Source: Promerops cafer (Eukaryota; Chordata; Aves; Passeriformes; Nectariniidae). From it: 64,000 bases of DNA. Position 1 is the first letter of the stretch. Every line of letters begins with the position of its first letter. The DNA lies in assembly GCA_013398275.1 (NCBI GenBank), contig VZSE01009546.1:1670344-1734343 (forward strand). Direction: 5' to 3'. A model generated the notes under the pieces. The model made no database searches and was not told the origin of the DNA. It saw only the letters and a program-made list of their open reading frames with translations. Both the position numbers and the translations under genes were made by a program. Positions 60,601 through 64,000 of the stretch are shown here, piece by piece.

Positions 60601-62270
60601 CTTCTAAGAGATACATTTCAATTTATATTATATTAAAGACTTCAATAAGGCATCGCCATTCTTTTTGATTCCAACATGACAAAAAGGGGGAATTTGGTAT
60701 TCAAAAAGCTATAAATGTGGGGTTTTTTGATAAATACAGTTTCTGTCATTACTCCAGGCAGCTGTGAGGTGGGTTTGAGCAGCTCTGTCAAAACAGCTAT
60801 GGCAGCCAAATTCTACAGGTCTTGACAAATGGAGAATGATGGTGAAGCCAGTCAGAGGACAGGCTATTTCAGCACATTTCTGCTGCACCCCAGAACCTCT
60901 GCCGTGCTGATACGAACCTTGCACAACCAGTCTTTCCCATCTGGATCTAACTTGGAAAATCTGCAGGTAACACAGTGGTGTCTTGCCCACACTCCTGGTT
61001 TTATTTAGACAACTTGAACAGATTTAAGTACAAGCACCTCCAGAAGCTGCTAGGATGTGCTCATTGCAGTCACCAGCTGTAGGCTAGCAGTGATGTGTCA
61101 GAGCTCTCTGGGAAGTCATTGATGCATTGAAAACCCTCTGGCAGCCCTCAGTGGTTTAGCCTCGCTTGCTCAAAAAGCTTTTGGTGCCTGGCACTCAGTG
61201 AATGTATGCAGGACGTGGCAGAGTAGGAACCTGATCATGTTTATGAGGCAGGAGAAGCACATCATGGTGTGTTTATATATTTTGACTATATTATTTGACT
61301 ATTATTTTGAATTTGGTATTAATGTGTAGCAGCATATTGAAAACAAATCAGAGACTATAACTGATCCCTGAAACAAGACACATGGGTGGTTCTCAGTAGG
61401 AGGCCTTCGGGTGCTTTATGGATATGCACTTGCCCAGGCAGTCTGTGAAGGCAGCATCTGTCTCAAACCTGCCAAACTCATTCATGCCTTATCTTAAATA
61501 TTCTGCTGTAGCACAGTACTCCGTGATTTTCTTCTGGCTGGCAAGAAAAGGGGAAGTGGGGGAAGAGGAGAAGCAAGGAGATATTATCTAGAAACTGGGA
61601 ATTGCCTCTTAGGTCCTAGAAATAACATGCAAGAGTGTTATAGTCATGCATGATCATGTAAGATTCTTGTCTTGAAAACCAGAAAAAAGGCCAGCTACTT
61701 CCACTTTTTTTTTGTTTGTTTTTTTAATTAGTGGAATTTGTATTAAACACTTCTGCAAACAGCAAAAGAAGGCAGAATCCTAGAGCTGTTGAAAACTCAT
61801 GCTGCAATCAATCACCAGAAATGGTGGAGTCTCTGAGTTCAAAGTGCATTCTCTGCGTTTTGGAGGACAGATTTGAATTTCCATCCCAGGGGACTACTGT
61901 AGATAGTATTCCCTGCCTCACTGGGACTCTGCCATGTTACATCAGTATTTCTACATTCACTGAGACTAAAGGAAAGCTGTTGACTACACAGCCTTGTAAA
62001 TTTGATCATTTATCTGGAATGAGACACACTTAGGCATTGAATCCTTGCTTTCCAGACACTCATTGGAATTGAGTCTGCAATTCCTGCAGAAGACCCCAAA
62101 TCCTGAGGGTCCCAAAGCATTTATCTGATGATTCATTGTCAAATCTTTGCTCCTATCATTCCAGTCTACAGTGGTGCACAGGCCTCACTTGGTGCTAATG
62201 TACAATTTACTTGGGAAATGAAAAAAGGGAGATACATAGCCAAAAGTTTTATCTTTCAAATACTTGTACT
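57691..62270. other. Non-coding stretch, nothing firmly recognised
   Basis: No exon or repeat family was recognised in 4.6 kb. T-rich runs are at 58346-58372 and 58799-58812. A G+C-balanced patch at 60709-61000 holds a 93-codon minus frame and the + frame at 61731-62033 has 100 codons; neither has a recognisable domain. A short T/G-rich tract lies at about 61704-61727. Confidence 0.5.
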
Positions 62271-62525
62271 GGTCCTTTCTAGTAGTAGAGACAGGATAGG
62301 AGGAAATGGCCTAAAATTTCCCCAGGGGATGTTTAGATTGGATACTAGGAAAAAATTCATCACTGGAAGTGTTATCAAGCATAAGAATGGGATGCCCAGT
62401 GTTGAGTCACCATTCCAGAAGGCATTTAAACATGTAGATGCAGCACTTATGGACCTGGCAGTGTTACTCTAACAGTTGGATTCCATGACCTTAAGGGCCT
62501 TTTCCAATCTCAATCTATGATTGTA
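62271..62525 (+). mobile_element. CR1 LINE 3' end, plus strand
   Basis: CTAGTAGTAGAGACAGGATA near 62279, GGAAATGGCCTAAAATTTCC near 62302, CCAGGGGATGTTTAGATTGG near 62322, then AAAAAATTCATCACTGGAAG, GGGATGCCCAG and GAGTCACCATTCC occur in the exact order of the CR1 3' end. AACAGTTGGATTCCATGACC, TTAAGGGCCTTTTCCAATC and the terminal CTATGATTG complete it. It is the best-preserved LINE piece in the window. The open frame 62128-62472 runs through it by chance. It is 5'-truncated to about 255 bp. Confidence 0.94.
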
Positions 62526-64000
62526 TTTTGTACTTAAAGAGCTTGGTGTTCAAGGTATTACAAATTTTTGGATAAATTTGCATTAGCAGAATTCTTATTT
62601 AACAGAAAAAAACACCCTAAAATGAAGAAACACCCAGGACTGCCTACTAATCATTTTTGCATAATCTTATGCCTTGCCCACAGCCCAAATACACGTTCCT
62701 CACAGATGGAGGGCAGCCTATGAGTGGTTTCCTGAGAGGATGATTAGTGTTAAGTGTATATATCTAAAATACACTTGCTTTGGTTGCCTGAGAAAACTCA
62801 GTGAAATCACAGTCTTATCACACATGTCATCATTTGAAATTGACAGGCACACCACTCCTCTTAGAAATAAAAGCTTTGAATGTTAATTTCCCAAATTCCC
62901 ACATCATTAGGAGGATGAAATTTAACCTCCACATATGTCAGAGTGGACTGAGCCGGGGATTTGATTTATTAGGAGAATCCTGGACCTGTATTTTTTTGCA
63001 GAAGGAAATGGCAACATTTCAGTGTAACACTGTACTGTGCTCGTCCCTCAGGGGAGGGTTTGTGTAGAGTGTTTCAGTAGCATAGGGTCATTTTTTTAAA
63101 CTCACAGGGCATTGCTTTATTTAAGGTCACAGCATCTAGCAATGAGCCAGCCTCTAACACTCAGGAACAAAAGGTTGGCAGAAGTCAGATAAACAGTGGC
63201 TGGTGGATGCTGCAAAACCTGGGACAAGAAAACAACGAGGTAATGGAATACCTAACTGAGTAAAAACCTGAGAAACTAGTTAGTTGTCTGTGTGAAGCTG
63301 GAGGCTGCAGATATAAGTACAAGAAAAATGAGAGAGTGACTGCAAATGAAAAGACAATTTGGGGGTCCATCATAGCACACTGATGTCACATTGAAGAGAA
63401 GAAATCCTGCAAAAGTTGAGCTATTATTAACAGCTTTTAACAGCCTCTAATAAGGAGAGCCTTTAATAACTTCCAAGGGAAAAAAAGTACTCATTTTGAT
63501 GAACTTTCCAGGGGAAAGCCAATATGGGTATTTAACCTGCACCTTGTCAACTCTCCTTGCAGAAATTATCTTTCTTCTTTGGGGAGTGAGCACTCCACAG
63601 TGCTAAATGACCATGCTATTTTTTTCCATAGTCCCATATGTGAAATAGCTATGTTTTTCCCCATGATTAATGAGATAAGTTCAAATAAAGGTTATGTGTT
63701 TAACTAAAGCTCAGCAGCAGAGTTATGAGACACGAATTTAATTTTTTTTCTTCAGAAGCAGCATACTGTTCTAATTTGCTGATTTTCAAATTATGTCGTC
63801 CAGATAAAGAGGGAGGTTTTTTTGTTGTTTGGGTCTACAGAGTTGTCTTTTTTAAATAGAAAGGGAAAAATTATCAATATTAAGGGGAAAAAAAAAATCA
63901 AGAAAATATGATTAGCAAACATTTCCAATAAATCACTCAATTAGATTAATAAATATGTTCTGAGACTGTCCATATCATTCTTACATGTACGACCACATTT
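62526..64000. other. AT-rich non-coding stretch to window end
   Basis: No gene or repeat family was recognised. Open frames are under 90 codons. A short duplicated 'aacagc' phrase occurs near 63429-63443. Confidence 0.5.

Noticed and set aside
60905..60930. B-box-like sequence on the minus strand suggesting a tRNA or SINE
   Set aside because: No A-box at the right spacing and no cloverleaf can be drawn.
62128..62472. 114-codon plus-strand open frame
   Set aside because: Most of it lies inside the non-coding CR1 3' end.
1..64000. Endogenous retrovirus, CRISPR array, operon or bacterial-type features
   Set aside because: No paired LTRs, primer-binding site or retroviral gene remains, no regularly spaced repeats, and base composition and LINE content show this is vertebrate nuclear DNA.

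Overview
This 64 kb window looks like non-coding vertebrate DNA, most likely from a bird (less likely another sauropsid). The main evidence is the interspersed repeats. Nearly every recognisable one is a 5'-truncated CR1 LINE or an older L3/CR1-like LINE. A few tRNA-derived MIR/CORE-type SINE relics are also present. I see no Alu, L1, B1/B2 or clear endogenous retrovirus. Recognisable repeats cover only about a tenth of the window, as in bird genomes; turtle or crocodile DNA would normally carry more. The sequence is AT-rich apart from one CpG island. It contains one N at 9836 and a 30-base N gap at 10555-10584, so it is a draft assembly.

I could not support any host protein-coding exon. The open frames are short (under about 165 codons), stacked on both strands, without recognisable domains, or they are remains of LINE reverse transcriptase. 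The window is best read as a gene desert or large intron.

Layout: 1-2.4 kb is featureless. 2.43-3.0 kb holds an L3-like LINE and 3.54-5.17 kb a CR1 LINE, both on the minus strand. A CpG-retaining block lies at 7.44-7.74 kb. From 9.4 to 10.45 kb there is a promoter-like region: an A/T-rich lead-in with an NKX2-type palindrome and TATA-like sequence, then a CpG island, then the assembly gap. An L3-like LINE with two reverse-transcriptase catalytic aspartates replaced by glycine lies at about 16.9-18.4 kb (+). A 28-bp tandem duplication with nested hairpins is at 22.77 kb and a second CpG-retaining block at 23.2-23.7 kb. SINE relics are at 26.6 kb and at 29.15 and 29.8 kb, the last two flanking a conserved-looking block. 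CR1 3' ends lie at 32.7, 39.9, 46.3, 57.6 and 62.3 kb, and a long L3-like relic at 49.4-51.1 kb or beyond. A (CA)n microsatellite is at 42.9 kb, and a CpG-retaining block with an 88-bp imperfect hairpin at 44.98-45.3 kb.

No genes can be shown to work together here. The most plausible functional content is regulatory: one promoter-like CpG island and several candidate enhancers. All enhancer calls rest on sequence appearance (CpG retention, homeodomain-type motifs, repeat-free context), not on alignment, and are scored low. LINE and SINE assignments come from remembered family consensus patterns, not a database search.
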